Assembly (NCBI RefSeq): GCF_001182045.1
Contig: NZ_CVTY01000005.1
Coordinates: 1 to 64,000 of the forward strand
DNA length: 64,000 nucleotides
Source: Dakarella massiliensis
GTDB taxonomy: Bacteria > Pseudomonadota > Gammaproteobacteria > Burkholderiales > Burkholderiaceae_F
Direction of reading: 5' to 3'
Made by a program: the position numbers and the translations under genes. The notes below the pieces were generated by a model. The model was not told the DNA's origin and did no database searches. It saw only the letters and a program-made list of their open reading frames with translations. Shown here piece by piece: positions 17,092-26,912 of this stretch (position 1 is its first letter; every line of letters starts with the position of its first letter).

Positions 17092-18208
17092 ACTGCCGGT
17101 CAGCGGCGGGAGCCTGCTGGAGCGGCGGTCTCACCTGGAGCGTCACCTTGGTTTTCCACCGGCGGCCGTCACGGGTGAAATTGACATCCACCGTGGTGCC
17201 AGGAGGAATCGCGGCCACCTGACGCATCATGGCGGCAACGTCAGAGACCGGCTGCCCATTGATGCTCGTGAGAATATCGCCTTCGCGGATCCCGGAGGCC
17301 CAGGCCGCGGCGTCTTTCTTCACCACCGAAACGAGGACCCCTTTTCCGGCCTCGATATGCTTCGCGGCAGCGATCTCGGGCGTGATCGCCTGAGGCACAA
17401 GTCCAAGGTAGCCGCGCCGCACCTTGCCGTTCTTCATCAGCGCGGGGAGCACCTCGTTCACGAGAGCGGACGGAATCGCGAACCCAATGCCGACCGAGGC
17501 GCCCGAATTGGTGTCAGGCGAAAAGATCGCGGTATTGATGCCGACCAGCTGCCCCGCGGTGTTGACGAGTGCGCCGCCTGAATTTCCACGGTTAATGGCG
17601 GCGTCTGTCTGAATGAAATCCTCAAAGCTGTTCAGTCCAAGACCGTGACGGCCAAGCGCGGACACAATACCCATCGTGACCGTCTGTCCGACATTAAAGG
17701 GGTTCCCGATCGCGAGCACGACATCGCCCACGTGAAGCACGTCGCTGCTCCCGAATTCAATCGCCGGAAAATCGTTTCCATCGATCTTAAGAAGAGCGAG
17801 GTCTGTTTCCGGATCCGTGCCGACGAGCTTTGCTGAACAGTCACGTCCGTCAGGAAGCGCCGCCTTGATATCCGAAATACCGTCAATCACGTGGTTATTC
17901 GTGAGAATGAAACCCGTGCGGCTCACGATCACACCGGATCCGAGGGGCGACGTACCGGAGTGGCCGGAAGGAGTCTGGCCGAGTTCCCGGTCTTCATCAT
18001 CCACGGGCTGCGTCGTATAGATATTGACGACAGACGGCGCCGCGCGCTGCACCGCGTCTGAGTAGGACACCACAACGCTGTCTGTCCGGGGCGGCTGCCA
18101 TGGCGCGTGATCTTCATGCGTGAAATGCTCGAGCAGCACCCATACGAGCGCCGCGGCAGCGCAGACTGTCACTGCTTGGGCGAAAATAAGCCAGAGCCTT
18201 TTAAACAT
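17090..18208 (-). CDS. degS: DegS/DegQ-like S1C serine protease, membrane-anchored, one PDZ domain
   Basis: A periplasmic HtrA-family protease. The 372-aa protein has one N-terminal membrane anchor (residues 5-26). The catalytic triad is His106 (TNNHV), Asp136 (DLALL) and Ser210 (RGNSGGAL), with a single PDZ domain near 270-360. An anchor plus one PDZ is the DegS layout, so it could start the envelope-stress sigma-E cascade; the name rests on architecture. I start it at the ATG before the anchor; an upstream TTG would overlap nif3 further. The ribosome site is poor. It diverges from nif3 with only 11 bp between starts. Confidence 0.88.
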   Translation of the reverse strand: MFKRLWLIFAQAVTVCAAAALVWVLLEHFTHEDHAPWQPPRTDSVVVSYSDAVQRAAPSVVNIYTTQPVDDEDRELGQTPSGHSGTSPLGSGVIVSRTGFILTNNHVIDGISDIKAALPDGRDCSAKLVGTDPETDLALLKIDGNDFPAIEFGSSDVLHVGDVVLAIGNPFNVGQTVTMGIVSALGRHGLGLNSFEDFIQTDAAINRGNSGGALVNTAGQLVGINTAIFSPDTNSGASVGIGFAIPSALVNEVLPALMKNGKVRRGYLGLVPQAITPEIAAAKHIEAGKGVLVSVVKKDAAAWASGIREGDILTSINGQPVSDVAAMMRQVAAIPPGTTVDVNFTRDGRRWKTKVTLQVRPPLQQAPAADRQ

Positions 18209-18219
18209 AAGGAAAATCC

Positions 18220-18969
18220 ATGCGGAACCGAACGCTCGTAGAAAAACTGAATACGCTGCTCGAACCGGAGCGCTTCCATGATTATGCGCCAAATGGACTG
18301 CAGGTCGAGGGAAAGGGTGAAATTTCTCACGTTGTGACTGGCGTTACCGCGAGCCTCGCGCTGCTTGAGGCCGCGGCGGATCTCCACGCCGACGCTGTGC
18401 TTGTGCATCACGGCTGGTTCTGGAAACGGGATACACCCTGCATTACCGGAATCCGCTATAAGCGGATTCAGACCGCGCTCAGCGCCGGTCTGAATCTCAT
18501 TGCCTACCACCTGCCGCTCGATGCTCATCCGGTGCTCGGCAACAACGCTCAGATCGCGAAGCGTCTCGGCATCATCCCCGAAGGCCAGTGGGGCGAAATG
18601 GATCTCGGCTGGACGGGGACGCTGTCCGCTGGCAGCCTCACCGCGAAGGAGTTTGCCCGCCTCTGCGAAAAGACCTTCAGGAGGACACCGCTTCTTGTCG
18701 GTCCCGAGGATAAGGTGGTCCGCCGCATCTGCTGGTGCTCAGGCGCCGCTCAGGGGTTCTTCGAGGAAGCCGTGGATCAGGGCGCGGATCTCTACCTCTC
18801 AGGCGAAATCTCCGAGCCCACCGTTCACATCGCGGAGGAAACCGGAGTTCCCTATCTCTCGTGCGGTCACCACGCGACAGAGCGCTTCGGCATTCAGGCG
18901 CTCGGCGCCTGGGTAGAGGAGAACTGCGGGCTGCAGGTAACGCATATCGATATCGATAACCCCGTCTGA
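18220..18969 (+). CDS. Nif3-like dinuclear metal centre protein
   Basis: A member of the Nif3/YbgI (NGG1p-interacting factor) family, once called GTP cyclohydrolase I type 2. The 249-aa protein has PNGLQVEG at the N terminus, the metal-binding VHHGWFW, AYHLPLDAHP and a late CGHHATERFG that supplies further ligands. Its physiological reaction is not established. AAGGA precedes the ATG. Its partner in Burkholderiales genomes is usually the divergent degQ/S gene, as here. Confidence 0.9.
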   Translation: MRNRTLVEKLNTLLEPERFHDYAPNGLQVEGKGEISHVVTGVTASLALLEAAADLHADAVLVHHGWFWKRDTPCITGIRYKRIQTALSAGLNLIAYHLPLDAHPVLGNNAQIAKRLGIIPEGQWGEMDLGWTGTLSAGSLTAKEFARLCEKTFRRTPLLVGPEDKVVRRICWCSGAAQGFFEEAVDQGADLYLSGEISEPTVHIAEETGVPYLSCGHHATERFGIQALGAWVEENCGLQVTHIDIDNPV

Positions 18970-18993
18970 CGCAGAGGGGGAGACATCGGGAAT

Positions 18994-19027
18994 AAAAAAT
19001 GGGAGCCCGAAGGGGCTCCCATTTTTT
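18994..19027. terminator. Bidirectional terminator between nif3 and tatC
   Basis: AAAAAATGGGAGCCC and its complement surround a short loop, with T6 on the right and, on the minus strand, a T6 run on the left. It serves both nif3 and the his-tat operon. Confidence 0.9.
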
Positions 19028-19045
19028 CTGACTGCATCAGCGGTC

Positions 19046-19921
19046 TCAGGATCCGGAAGAACCAGCGTTCTGTTCCGCCGCCTTCTTCTCAGCCTCTTCC
19101 CGCTCACGCTTCTCAAGCTCAGCGATTTCTTCCTGCTCAGCTTCCATGAAGGGTTTCGGGTTCTTCTTCCCGAAAAGCTGCACGAGCCAGATGCCGGCCT
19201 GATACAGGATCACGAGCGGCAGAGCGAGCAGCGTCTGCGAGAGCACATCCGGCGGCGTGAAGATAGCCGCGATCACGAACGCGCCCACGATGATGTAGGG
19301 ACGGGCCTTCTTCAGCGCCTCAAGCGACGCGATACCCACGTGGTTCAGCACCATGACGACGATTGGCACTTCGAATGTGAGGCCGAAGGCGAAGAACATC
19401 GTGATCACAAAGCTGAAGTACGAATCGATATCCGGCGCGAAGTTGACGGACTCAGGCGAGAACTGCGCGATGAACCGGAAGACAAACCGGAACACGACGA
19501 AGTAGCAGTACATCACGCCGACGAAGAACATCGCGACCGAGGACACGAGCACCGGCAGCACGAGTTTCTTCTCCTGCCGGTAAAGCGCGGGCGCCACATA
19601 GGCCCAGGCCTGATAGAGCACCACAGGGAGCGCGATCAGGAATGAGACAAAGAGCGTCACCTTCAGCGGCACGAGGAACGGCGCCACGACGCCGGTTGAC
19701 AGCAGCTTCGTTCCCGCCGGAAGCGCCACCATCAGCGGATGGGAAAGCGCGTCGAACAGCTGCTTCATGAAGGGGGAGAGGACGAGGAACACGATCACGA
19801 TCGCAAGGATCGCTTTCACCATTCTGTTCCTCAGTTCGATCAGGTGCTCGACCAGAGGCTTTTCGTTCCTCGGATCATCCGGCGCCTCGATCGGCAAATT
19901 TTTATCAGAATTCTCGCTCAT
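19046..19921 (-). CDS. tatC: Sec-independent protein translocase TatC
   Basis: The twin-arginine signal receptor of the Tat translocase. The 291-aa protein has six predicted membrane spans and conserved HLIELRNR at the N terminus with the periplasmic YQAWAYVAPAL loop. The C-terminal tail is long and charged. It follows tatB by 12 bp and ends the his-hinT-tatABC run. Confidence 0.97.
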   Translation of the reverse strand: MSENSDKNLPIEAPDDPRNEKPLVEHLIELRNRMVKAILAIVIVFLVLSPFMKQLFDALSHPLMVALPAGTKLLSTGVVAPFLVPLKVTLFVSFLIALPVVLYQAWAYVAPALYRQEKKLVLPVLVSSVAMFFVGVMYCYFVVFRFVFRFIAQFSPESVNFAPDIDSYFSFVITMFFAFGLTFEVPIVVMVLNHVGIASLEALKKARPYIIVGAFVIAAIFTPPDVLSQTLLALPLVILYQAGIWLVQLFGKKNPKPFMEAEQEEIAELEKREREEAEKKAAEQNAGSSGS

Positions 19922-19933
19922 GGGGGAACCTGG

Positions 19934-20593
19934 CTAGCGGTAAATGCGGGGACGGTTGACGCGGGCCCGGGGTGCGTACTTCCGGTTGTTGCCGACGAAC
20001 TGGTGGCGTTCAAGCTGCAGACGCTGCTGCATCTTCTCCACCTCTTCGGCGAGTTCATCAACCGAAGGACCGGCGATATACCGCTTGTCGAAAATCTTGG
20101 TGTTGGAGCTGGAGCCCGAGTCGTCCCAGGCAAAGTCGCTGCTGTCGAACTCGGTGCCGCTGTACTGCTCGGCTCCCGCGCCGGTGCTTTCACCAACCGC
20201 GGTGGTCGGTGTGCCGGCAGACGGCGTGTCGTTGAACGAATCAATCCCCGTGGCTACCTTCGGTTTATCAGCCTCGTAGGCCTTCTCGGCGTCATTCAGA
20301 TTCTTCTGAGCTTCGCCCGCCACGGAATTGACATCCTTCTCAATTCCGAGCGCGGCCGAGCGGACCGACTCATTCAGATCCTCAGCGATATGCTGGGCAT
20401 CGTCCTTGATTTTCTTCAGTTCGGCAAGCTCCGACTCGCGGTTGATATCGTCCTTCATCTGCTGGACGAACCGCTGGGCCTTTCCGATCCACTGACCGGC
20501 CGTCTTGGCGACGACAGGGAGCCTTTCCGGACCGAGTACCACCAGTCCGACAATGCCACAGACTACGAGTTCACTGAAACCGAAATCAAACAT
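19934..20593 (-). CDS. tatB: Sec-independent protein translocase TatB
   Basis: Works with TatC to bind Tat signals. The 219-aa protein starts MFDFGFSELVVCGIVGLVVLGPERLP: a membrane helix, the hinge, then an amphipathic helix. A long acidic/Ser-Gly region follows and it ends in the basic ARVNRPRIYR tail typical of betaproteobacterial TatB. It is separated from tatA by 85 bp containing a hairpin. Confidence 0.95.
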   Translation of the reverse strand: MFDFGFSELVVCGIVGLVVLGPERLPVVAKTAGQWIGKAQRFVQQMKDDINRESELAELKKIKDDAQHIAEDLNESVRSAALGIEKDVNSVAGEAQKNLNDAEKAYEADKPKVATGIDSFNDTPSAGTPTTAVGESTGAGAEQYSGTEFDSSDFAWDDSGSSSNTKIFDKRYIAGPSVDELAEEVEKMQQRLQLERHQFVGNNRKYAPRARVNRPRIYR

Positions 20594-20628
20594 AAATGCC
20601 TAACCAGTCGCTGGCAAAAGTGGAATAA

Positions 20629-20653
20629 CCCCCGGTCCAGTGTGGGCCGGGGG
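20629..20653 (-). promoter_or_regulatory. GC-rich hairpin between tatA and tatB
   Basis: On the minus strand CCCCCGG pairs with CCGGGGG around an 11-nt loop, followed only by TTATT. It is a plausible partial terminator or RNA-protecting stem that would lower tatBC output relative to tatA. Confidence 0.5.
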
Positions 20654-20678
20654 AGCATGTCTGAGAGACTCAGAAGAA

Positions 20679-20927
20679 TCAGGCCTGCTTCTTTTCTTCA
20701 GGAGCCTTTTCTTCCTTAGCGGCAGCGGGCTTCGCGGCGTCGGAAGCGACAGCAGCCTTGGCGTCAGCAGCCGGCTTCTTGTCGTCGGTGGCATCGCTCA
20801 TGCCTTCCTTGAAACCCTTGATGGCGCCGCCGAGATCCTTGCCCATGTTCTTGAGCTTGCCGGTACCGAAAACGAGGACAACGATGGCGAGAACAATCAG
20901 CCAGTGCCAAATAGAGAGAGAACCCAT
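20679..20927 (-). CDS. tatA: Sec-independent protein translocase TatA
   Basis: The pore-forming subunit of the Tat system. The 82-aa protein has [21 protein letters not shown] (membrane helix with the hinge) and the amphipathic helix with [16 protein letters not shown], then an Ala/Lys/Glu-rich tail. The AGGAG site overlaps the stop region of hinT, suggesting coupled translation. Confidence 0.97.
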   Translation of the reverse strand: MGSLSIWHWLIVLAIVVLVFGTGKLKNMGKDLGGAIKGFKEGMSDATDDKKPAADAKAAVASDAAKPAAAKEEKAPEEKKQA

Positions 20928-20932
20928 GATTA

Positions 20933-21280
20933 TTAGCTCCTACGCTTCCAAGGCTGAGGTCCACCCAGCACATGAATATGCAAATGAGGTACTTCCTGAC
21001 CGCCGTCGCGGCCTGTGTTGATTACGATGCGAAAACCATTGCCGCAACCCTGCTCGAGAGCAAGCTTCTTGGCAAGAACTAGCATTTTACCCAAAAGTTG
21101 ACCGTCTTCGGGAGAAACTTCAGCGAGAGACGTAATGTGGCGCTTGGGAATGATAAGGAAATGCACAGGCGCGGCAGGATTAATGTCGTGGAAGGCAAAA
21201 ACTTCCTCATCCTCATAGATCTTCTTGCTGGGGATTTCCCCGCGGGAGATCTTGCAAAACAGGCAGTCATCATTCTGCAT
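20933..21280 (-). CDS. hinT: HIT family purine nucleoside phosphoramidase (HinT-like)
   Basis: Hydrolyses AMP-lysine and other adenosine phosphoramidates. The 115-aa protein has the CLFCKI start and the histidine triad HLHIH at residues 99-103 followed by VLGG. It is placed between hisE and tatA, as in many Burkholderiales. The in vivo substrate is unclear. Confidence 0.93.
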   Translation of the reverse strand: MQNDDCLFCKISRGEIPSKKIYEDEEVFAFHDINPAAPVHFLIIPKRHITSLAEVSPEDGQLLGKMLVLAKKLALEQGCGNGFRIVINTGRDGGQEVPHLHIHVLGGPQPWKRRS

Positions 21281-21303
21281 AAAACATCCTCCAAGGTTGG
21301 ATT

Positions 21304-21666
21304 TTAGTCTTTCGGGGCCTGGGTCTTGCGGTTCGCCTTCTCGACGAGACCGGAAACGCCCTCACGCCGCGCGAGTTCCCGCACGACATCCTCAGGGCGC
21401 AGCCCGTAGCAGGAAAGCACCACCATCGAGTGGAACCAGAGGTCAGCCACCTCGTAGACGAGATGCTCTTTCGCCTTCTTGCCGTCCGCGACGTCCTTCG
21501 CCGCCATGACGACTTCAGTCGCCTCCTCCCCCACCTTCTTCAGCATGCCGTCGGGAGCCTTCGAGAAGAGCTGCGCGACGTAGCTCTTCGCCGGGTCTGC
21601 CCCGTGGCGCGAATCAATGGTATCGGCAATCTCTTCGAGAATGCCTGTGCAGTTTTTTTCTTCCAT
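21304..21666 (-). CDS. hisE: Phosphoribosyl-ATP diphosphatase
   Basis: The second step of histidine synthesis, PR-ATP to PR-AMP. The 120-aa MazG-like helical protein has [14 protein letters not shown] and the [13 protein letters not shown] helix bearing the metal ligands. It is separate from hisI rather than fused. Confidence 0.95.
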   Translation of the reverse strand: MEEKNCTGILEEIADTIDSRHGADPAKSYVAQLFSKAPDGMLKKVGEEATEVVMAAKDVADGKKAKEHLVYEVADLWFHSMVVLSCYGLRPEDVVRELARREGVSGLVEKANRKTQAPKD

Positions 21667-21681
21667 ACGATTCTCTTCTTT

Positions 21682-22077
21682 TCAGTGATGACCGTACATC
21701 GCGTTCGGATCGCGGAGGACCGGAGCGTTTTCCTTCCAGACGCCGTTTTCATCAAGCGTCCGGTAGAAGCAGCTCTGATGCCCGGTGTGGCACGCGGCGC
21801 CGCCAAGCTGCCGGACTTCGTAAATCACGGAATCTCCGTCGCAGTCAAGCTGCACCGAGAGCAGCTCCTGAACGTTGCCGCTCTCCTCGCCCTTCCGCCA
21901 GAGGCGGTTCCGGGAACGTGAGAAATACACCCCGCGGCGGGTCTTCACCGCTTCGAGCAGCGCCTCGCGGTCTGCCCAGGCGAGCATCAGCACGCGCCCG
22001 CTCTCCGAATCCTGTGCCACCACGGGCACGAGCCCGCGGCTGTCAAACTTTACTTCTTCAATCCAGGCGTCCGTCAT
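21682..22077 (-). CDS. hisI: Phosphoribosyl-AMP cyclohydrolase
   Basis: The third step of histidine synthesis: zinc-dependent opening of the adenine ring of PR-AMP. The 131-aa protein has the metal-binding [19 protein letters not shown] and KGEESGNVQ motifs. Its ATG overlaps the hisF stop by four bases. Confidence 0.97.
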   Translation of the reverse strand: MTDAWIEEVKFDSRGLVPVVAQDSESGRVLMLAWADREALLEAVKTRRGVYFSRSRNRLWRKGEESGNVQELLSVQLDCDGDSVIYEVRQLGGAACHTGHQSCFYRTLDENGVWKENAPVLRDPNAMYGHH

Positions 22078-22853
22078 GCCGCAGCCTCCGCGCCGAGCCT
22101 CATGCAGATTCCCTGAGCCGCCATGAAGCGCTTCGCCTCTTCAATCGTGTACTCACCGAAGTGGAAAATCGACGCGGCAAGCACCGCGTCCGCGTGCCCC
22201 TTCAGCACAGCGTCCGCGAGATGCTGCAGGTTCCCGGCGCCGCCCGAGGCGATCACCGGAATATTCACGGCGTCGCTCACCGCGCGCGTGAGTTCCAGAT
22301 CGAAACCTTCCTTCGTTCCGTCCGCGTTCATGCTGGTAAGAAGAATCTCACCGGCACCGAGCCGCTCCACCTCTTTTGCCCACTCGACCGCGTCACGCCC
22401 CGTGGGTTTCCGGCCGCCGTGCGTGAACACTTCCCAGCCTTCGCCCGACACGTTCTTTCTCGCGTCGATCGCGGCCACGATGCACTGGCTGCCGTAGAGC
22501 GCCGCTGAGTCTCCGATCAGATCAGGATTCAGCACGCCCGCCGTGTTGATGGACACCTTGTCGGCGCCCGAATTCAGCAGCCGGCGGATATCCGACACCT
22601 GACGCACGCCGCCGCCCACCGTGAGCGGAATGAACACCTGAGAGGCCACCGCTTCAATCACCGAAAGGATGATGTCGCGGTTATCGGAACTCGCCGTGAT
22701 GTCGAGGAACGTCAGCTCATCCGCCCCTTCGCGGTCGTAGCGCCGGGCAATTTCCACCGGATCCCCGGCATCCCGGAGATCAACGAAATTCGTGCCCTTC
22801 ACCACGCGTCCGGCAGTGACGTCAAGGCAGGGGATGATCCGCTTAGCTAGCAT
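22074..22853 (-). CDS. hisF: Imidazole glycerol phosphate synthase, cyclase subunit
   Basis: Uses ammonia delivered by HisH to cyclise PRFAR into IGP and AICAR. The 259-aa barrel starts [12 protein letters not shown] (catalytic Asp11) with [24 protein letters not shown] (second catalytic Asp) and [10 protein letters not shown] start it at the ATG preceded by AGAGG; the open frame extends upstream into non-homologous sequence. Confidence 0.97.
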   Translation of the reverse strand: MLAKRIIPCLDVTAGRVVKGTNFVDLRDAGDPVEIARRYDREGADELTFLDITASSDNRDIILSVIEAVASQVFIPLTVGGGVRQVSDIRRLLNSGADKVSINTAGVLNPDLIGDSAALYGSQCIVAAIDARKNVSGEGWEVFTHGGRKPTGRDAVEWAKEVERLGAGEILLTSMNADGTKEGFDLELTRAVSDAVNIPVIASGGAGNLQHLADAVLKGHADAVLAASIFHFGEYTIEEAKRFMAAQGICMRLGAEAAA

Positions 22854-22887
22854 GAAAAACCTCTTATCAAAAGGATTGGCGCTTTTC

Positions 22888-23655
22888 TTAAAGCTCGTCG
22901 TCGTCCCGGATCGGGCCGCCGCCGGTGACGTACTCAAACGCCTCGCGGAAGTCGAGCGTGCCTTCGTAAAGCGCCTTGCCAAGGATGACGCCTGAGACGC
23001 CGTCAGACTCCACCTGCATGAGGGAAACGATGTCATCGATATTCTTCACGCCGCCCGAAGCGATTACCGGAATCGGTGTCGCCTGCGCGAGGCGGCTCGT
23101 CGCTTCGACATTCACGCCGCAGAGCATGCCGTCGCGGGAAATATCCGTGTAGAGGAACGCCGCCGGGTCATGCGCCGCGAACTTCTTCGCGATATCGAGC
23201 ACGTCGATCCGGGAGGTCTTCTCCCAGCCGTCCGTCGCGATCTTGCCGTTCCGGGCGTCGAGCGACACGATGATCGCGCCGGGGAACGCGTCGCAGGCGT
23301 TCGCGAGGAACCCCGGCTGCTTGATCGCGGCCGTGCCGATCACCGCGTAGGCGAGACCCGCGTCCATGTAGGACTCAATCGTATCGAGATCGCGGAGTCC
23401 GCCTCCGAGGTCAATCTCCATCACGCCGCTGAAGTCACGGATGATGTCGGCGATCACACCGTGATTCACCGAGCGGCCGCGACGGGCACCGTCAAGATCC
23501 ACCACGTGGAGACGGCGCGCACCGAGCTCTGCCCAGTGCCGGGCCATGTCCCGGGGGTCTTTGGAGTAGACCGTAATGTTCTTATCGAGATCCCCCTGGA
23601 CCAGACGCACGCAGGCGCCGTCCTTGATGTCAATGGCAGGGATGAGATCAAGCAT
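22888..23655 (-). CDS. hisA: ProFAR isomerase HisA
   Basis: Isomerises ProFAR to PRFAR. The 255-aa barrel homologous to HisF has [14 protein letters not shown] (Asp8), [25 protein letters not shown] and PVIASGGV. It lies between hisH and hisF, the conserved order. Confidence 0.97.
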   Translation of the reverse strand: MLDLIPAIDIKDGACVRLVQGDLDKNITVYSKDPRDMARHWAELGARRLHVVDLDGARRGRSVNHGVIADIIRDFSGVMEIDLGGGLRDLDTIESYMDAGLAYAVIGTAAIKQPGFLANACDAFPGAIIVSLDARNGKIATDGWEKTSRIDVLDIAKKFAAHDPAAFLYTDISRDGMLCGVNVEATSRLAQATPIPVIASGGVKNIDDIVSLMQVESDGVSGVILGKALYEGTLDFREAFEYVTGGGPIRDDDEL

Positions 23656-23705
23656 CTTGTGAACCTCTTGGAATCAGTCTTGATGAATGAGATTGAGTGT
23701 AGGAA

Positions 23706-24347
23706 TCAGGGATTCCAGTGGATAAAGTTCGCATAGAGCTTCAGGCCGTCGGCCGCGCTCTTTTCCGGATGAAACTGCGTTGCGAAAATATTGTCCCGGG
23801 CAACTGCGCTGGTGTAGGGAAGCCCATAGCTCGTCATGCCGGCAACGATGCTCATGTCTTCAGGCGCCGCGAAGTAGCTGTGCACGAGGTAGAACCAGGC
23901 GCCGTTTTCGACACCGGCCCAGACCGGGTGCTTCTGCGTCTGATACACCCGGTTCCAGCCCATTTCGGGGACCTTCAGCCGGGAGCCGTCAGCAGTGCGC
24001 ATGGCGCTTGCGGGGAACCGGATCACGCGGCCGCGGAAGAAACCGAAGCCCTTCGCGTCCCCTTCCTCGCTTTCCTCAAAAAGCATCTGCAGGCCAATAC
24101 AGACCGCGAAAACGGGCTTATTCACGAGCGCGTCGCGCACCACGTCCGCGAGCCCCGAGCCGAGCAGATGGTGCATGCAGTCCGCCATGGCGCCCTGGCC
24201 CGGCAGCACAATGCGGTCAGCCGCCCGGACAGCCGCCGGGTCAGAAGAAACGACAACTGAGGCGTCGCTTCCCGCGACCGCCTCGAGCGCCTTGGAAACG
24301 GAGCGGAGATTCCCGCTGCCGTAGTCAACGACGACGACCTTCTTCAT
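23706..24347 (-). CDS. hisH: Imidazole glycerol phosphate synthase, glutamine amidotransferase subunit
   Basis: The glutaminase partner of HisF. The 213-aa class I amidotransferase has nucleophile Cys83 in [11 protein letters not shown] and the catalytic His/Glu in [18 protein letters not shown] is at the start. It overlaps the end of hisB by four bases. Confidence 0.97.
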   Translation of the reverse strand: MKKVVVVDYGSGNLRSVSKALEAVAGSDASVVVSSDPAAVRAADRIVLPGQGAMADCMHHLLGSGLADVVRDALVNKPVFAVCIGLQMLFEESEEGDAKGFGFFRGRVIRFPASAMRTADGSRLKVPEMGWNRVYQTQKHPVWAGVENGAWFYLVHSYFAAPEDMSIVAGMTSYGLPYTSAVARDNIFATQFHPEKSAADGLKLYANFIHWNP

Positions 24348-24940
24348 AACGTTCCTTTCGTAGACGGAATCACGCCCGACATGAGCGGATCAGGCTCAAG
24401 CGCCATGCGGAGCGCGCGTCCGAAGGCCTTGAAGATCGTCTCGGCCTGATGGTGGGCATTGATGCCGCGCAGGTTATCAACGTGAAGCGTGACCTGCGCG
24501 TGGTTCACGAAGCCCTGGAAGAATTCACGGATGAGCTGCGTATCGAGCTCTCCGATCATCGGAGCCGTGAACGGGGCTTCAAACACCAGCCCGGGCCGGC
24601 CCGAGAGATCAATCACGACGCGTGACAGCGCCTCATCAAGCGGCACATAGGCAAAGCCGTAGCGGCGGATGCCGCGCTTGTCGCCGAGCGCCTTCAGAAG
24701 CGCCTCGCCAAGCGTAATGCCGATATCCTCGACCGTATGATGCCCGTCGACCTGCAGATCGCCCTTCGCGCTGATGGTGAGGTCCACCAGCCCGTGGCGG
24801 GCGATCTGATCGAGCATGTGATCAAGAAACCCGATTCCCGTATCAATCTCGGAGCGGCCTGTGCCGTCGAGATTGATGCGGACGTCAATCGCGGTCTCCT
24901 GCGTCTTGCGGCTCACTTCCGCGGTCCGTAGTGACTGCAT
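24344..24940 (-). CDS. hisB: Imidazoleglycerol-phosphate dehydratase (monofunctional)
   Basis: Dehydrates IGP to imidazole acetol-phosphate. The 198-aa protein has the two manganese-binding clusters [11 protein letters not shown] and [17 protein letters not shown]. No histidinol-phosphatase domain is fused. AGGAGG lies eight bases before the chosen ATG; a GTG three codons upstream would sit on the ribosome site. The next enzyme, HisC, is not encoded here even though hisC usually precedes hisB. Confidence 0.96.
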   Translation of the reverse strand: MQSLRTAEVSRKTQETAIDVRINLDGTGRSEIDTGIGFLDHMLDQIARHGLVDLTISAKGDLQVDGHHTVEDIGITLGEALLKALGDKRGIRRYGFAYVPLDEALSRVVIDLSGRPGLVFEAPFTAPMIGELDTQLIREFFQGFVNHAQVTLHVDNLRGINAHHQAETIFKAFGRALRMALEPDPLMSGVIPSTKGTL

Positions 24941-24943
24941 AAG

Positions 24944-24958
24944 CGCCACCTCCTGGCG
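24944..24958 (-). promoter_or_regulatory. hisB: hisB ribosome site held in a small hairpin loop
   Basis: The minus strand reads CGCCAGGAGGTGGCG: CGCCA pairs with TGGCG and leaves GGAGG as the loop. The stem ends five bases before the hisB ATG. It could tune hisB translation. Confidence 0.4.
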
Positions 24959-24979
24959 GTTATTTCAGACGTTCAGAAG

Positions 24980-26275
24980 TTACTTCTTCAGCCGATAATC
25001 GGCGCTGGTCGCGTGAGCGATCAGGTGTTCGCCGCGGGCAAGCACATCAGCGACCGGGGCAAGCGCCTGAGCGCCGGCTTCGGACACGTGGATGATGCTC
25101 GTGCGCTTCAGGAAGTCATAGACACCGAGCGGCGAGGAGAAGCGGGCCGTGCGGGAGGTCGGAAGCACGTGGTTCGGACCGGCGCAGTAGTCGCCGAGCG
25201 CCTCAACAGACCAGCGGCCCATGAAGATCGCGCCGGCGTGGCGAAGATGATCCACCCACTGCTCGGGGTTCTCGGTCGAGATCTCAAGATGCTCAGGCGA
25301 AATCGTATCGGCCACCTTGCAGGCCTCGAGCAGATCGCGCGTCACGATGATGGCGCCGCGGTTCGCGAGGCTCTTCTCGATGATCGCCTTGCGGGGCATC
25401 GTCGGAAGGAGCTTTTCGATCGACTTCTGGACTTCAGCAGCAAAGGCCGCGTCAGGCGTCAGCAGAATTGCCTGCGCAAGCTCATCATGCTCAGCCTGCG
25501 AGAAGAGGTCCATCGCGATCCAGTCAGCCGGCGTCTTGCCGTCGCAGATCACGAGAATTTCGGAGGGGCCGGCAATCATATCAATGCCGACGCGGCCGAA
25601 GACGTAGCGCTTCGCGGCTGCCACATAGGCGTTGCCCGGGCCGACGATCTTATCAACCGGATCCAGGGTCTTCGTGCCATAGGCGAGAGCTGCAACCGCC
25701 TGAGCGCCGCCGATCGTGAAGGCGCGGGAGACACCCGCAAGAGCCGCCGCCGCGAGCACGAGCTGGTTACGCTCGCCGCCCGGGGTCGGAAACACCATTT
25801 CGATCCGCGGAACACCCGCCACGTGGGCCGGCATCGCGTTCATCAGCACGGAGGACGGATAAGCGGCCTTGCCGCCCGGCACATAGAGACCGACCGAGTC
25901 AATCGCCGTGATGCGCTGGCCGAGCACGCTGCCATAGGAGTCCGTGATGGTCCAGCCCTTCTCAAGCTGGTGCTCGTGGAACTCGCGGATACGCTTCGCC
26001 GCGGTCTCAAGCGCCTGCTTCTGGTCCGCGGGCAGCGTTTCAAGAGCCTGCAGCATCTCTTCACGCGTGACGATGGCGTCTTCCATCGTCTTCAGATTCA
26101 GATGATCGAAGCGGTTCGTGTATTCAATCACGGCTTCATCACCGCGGGCCGCGACGTCCTGCACGATCGCTTCCGCACGGCGCGTGATTTCCGGGTCAAC
26201 CGAAGCGTCCCGGGCCACGAGCTTCTCAAACTGAGGCTCAAAATCCTGATCAAGGGTGGATAACTGTTTAATCAT
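24980..26275 (-). CDS. hisD: Histidinol dehydrogenase
   Basis: The final two oxidations, histidinol to histidine, zinc- and NAD-dependent. The 431-aa protein has [45 protein letters not shown] and the late GPNHVLPTS active-site segment. It overlaps hisG by eight bases. Only 39 bp separate it from hisB, where hisC sits in relatives. Confidence 0.97.
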   Translation of the reverse strand: MIKQLSTLDQDFEPQFEKLVARDASVDPEITRRAEAIVQDVAARGDEAVIEYTNRFDHLNLKTMEDAIVTREEMLQALETLPADQKQALETAAKRIREFHEHQLEKGWTITDSYGSVLGQRITAIDSVGLYVPGGKAAYPSSVLMNAMPAHVAGVPRIEMVFPTPGGERNQLVLAAAALAGVSRAFTIGGAQAVAALAYGTKTLDPVDKIVGPGNAYVAAAKRYVFGRVGIDMIAGPSEILVICDGKTPADWIAMDLFSQAEHDELAQAILLTPDAAFAAEVQKSIEKLLPTMPRKAIIEKSLANRGAIIVTRDLLEACKVADTISPEHLEISTENPEQWVDHLRHAGAIFMGRWSVEALGDYCAGPNHVLPTSRTARFSSPLGVYDFLKRTSIIHVSEAGAQALAPVADVLARGEHLIAHATSADYRLKK

Positions 26276-26912
26276 TTTTATTGCTTGCCTTTCTGATGTT
26301 CTCGATAATCGGGCTCAGCTCAACACGCTTAAGCCCCATTGAAATCTGATTGACAATCAGGCGCGAGCTGATCGGGGCGATCTGCCGCACTTCTCTCATA
26401 TTATTCGCTTTCAGGGTGGCGCCTGTAGCCACGATGTCAACAATCGCGTCGGCCAGTCCCGCGATCGGCGCGAGCTCCATCGATCCATAGAGCTTGATCA
26501 GATCGACATGCACGCCCTGCTGCGCGAAATAATCTCTTGCCCACTTCATGAACTTCGTGGCAATGCGGATGCGTCCGCCGCGTCTCACGAGTCCGTCGTA
26601 GTCGAGGCCGTTCGGCGCCGCGACGCTCATCCGGCACTTTGCGATCTGCAGATCCACCGGAATAAAAAGGCCGTTGCCGCCGTGCTCATACAGCGTATCC
26701 CAGCCGCAGACACCGATGTCAGCGGCCCCGTACTGCACGTAGGTCGGAACATCGGTCGCGCGGATCACGACAATGCGAAGATCATCGCGGTTCGTCGCAA
26801 TCATGAGCTTGCGGCTCTTTTCGGGATCCTCAACCGGGTAAATTCCAGCCGCGGCGAGGAAGGGAAGCGTTTCCTGATAAATCCGCCCTTTGGCGAGGGC
26901 CATGGTGATCAT
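26268..26912 (-). CDS. hisG: ATP phosphoribosyltransferase, short form
   Basis: The first and feedback-regulated step of histidine synthesis, ATP plus PRPP. At 214 aa it is the short HisG_S form lacking the C-terminal regulatory domain, with MALAKGRI and the PRPP-site segment [12 protein letters not shown]. Short HisG normally needs HisZ as regulatory partner, and hisZ is not in this window. It overlaps the murA end by four bases. Confidence 0.96.
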   Translation of the reverse strand: MITMALAKGRIYQETLPFLAAAGIYPVEDPEKSRKLMIATNRDDLRIVVIRATDVPTYVQYGAADIGVCGWDTLYEHGGNGLFIPVDLQIAKCRMSVAAPNGLDYDGLVRRGGRIRIATKFMKWARDYFAQQGVHVDLIKLYGSMELAPIAGLADAIVDIVATGATLKANNMREVRQIAPISSRLIVNQISMGLKRVELSPIIENIRKASNKND

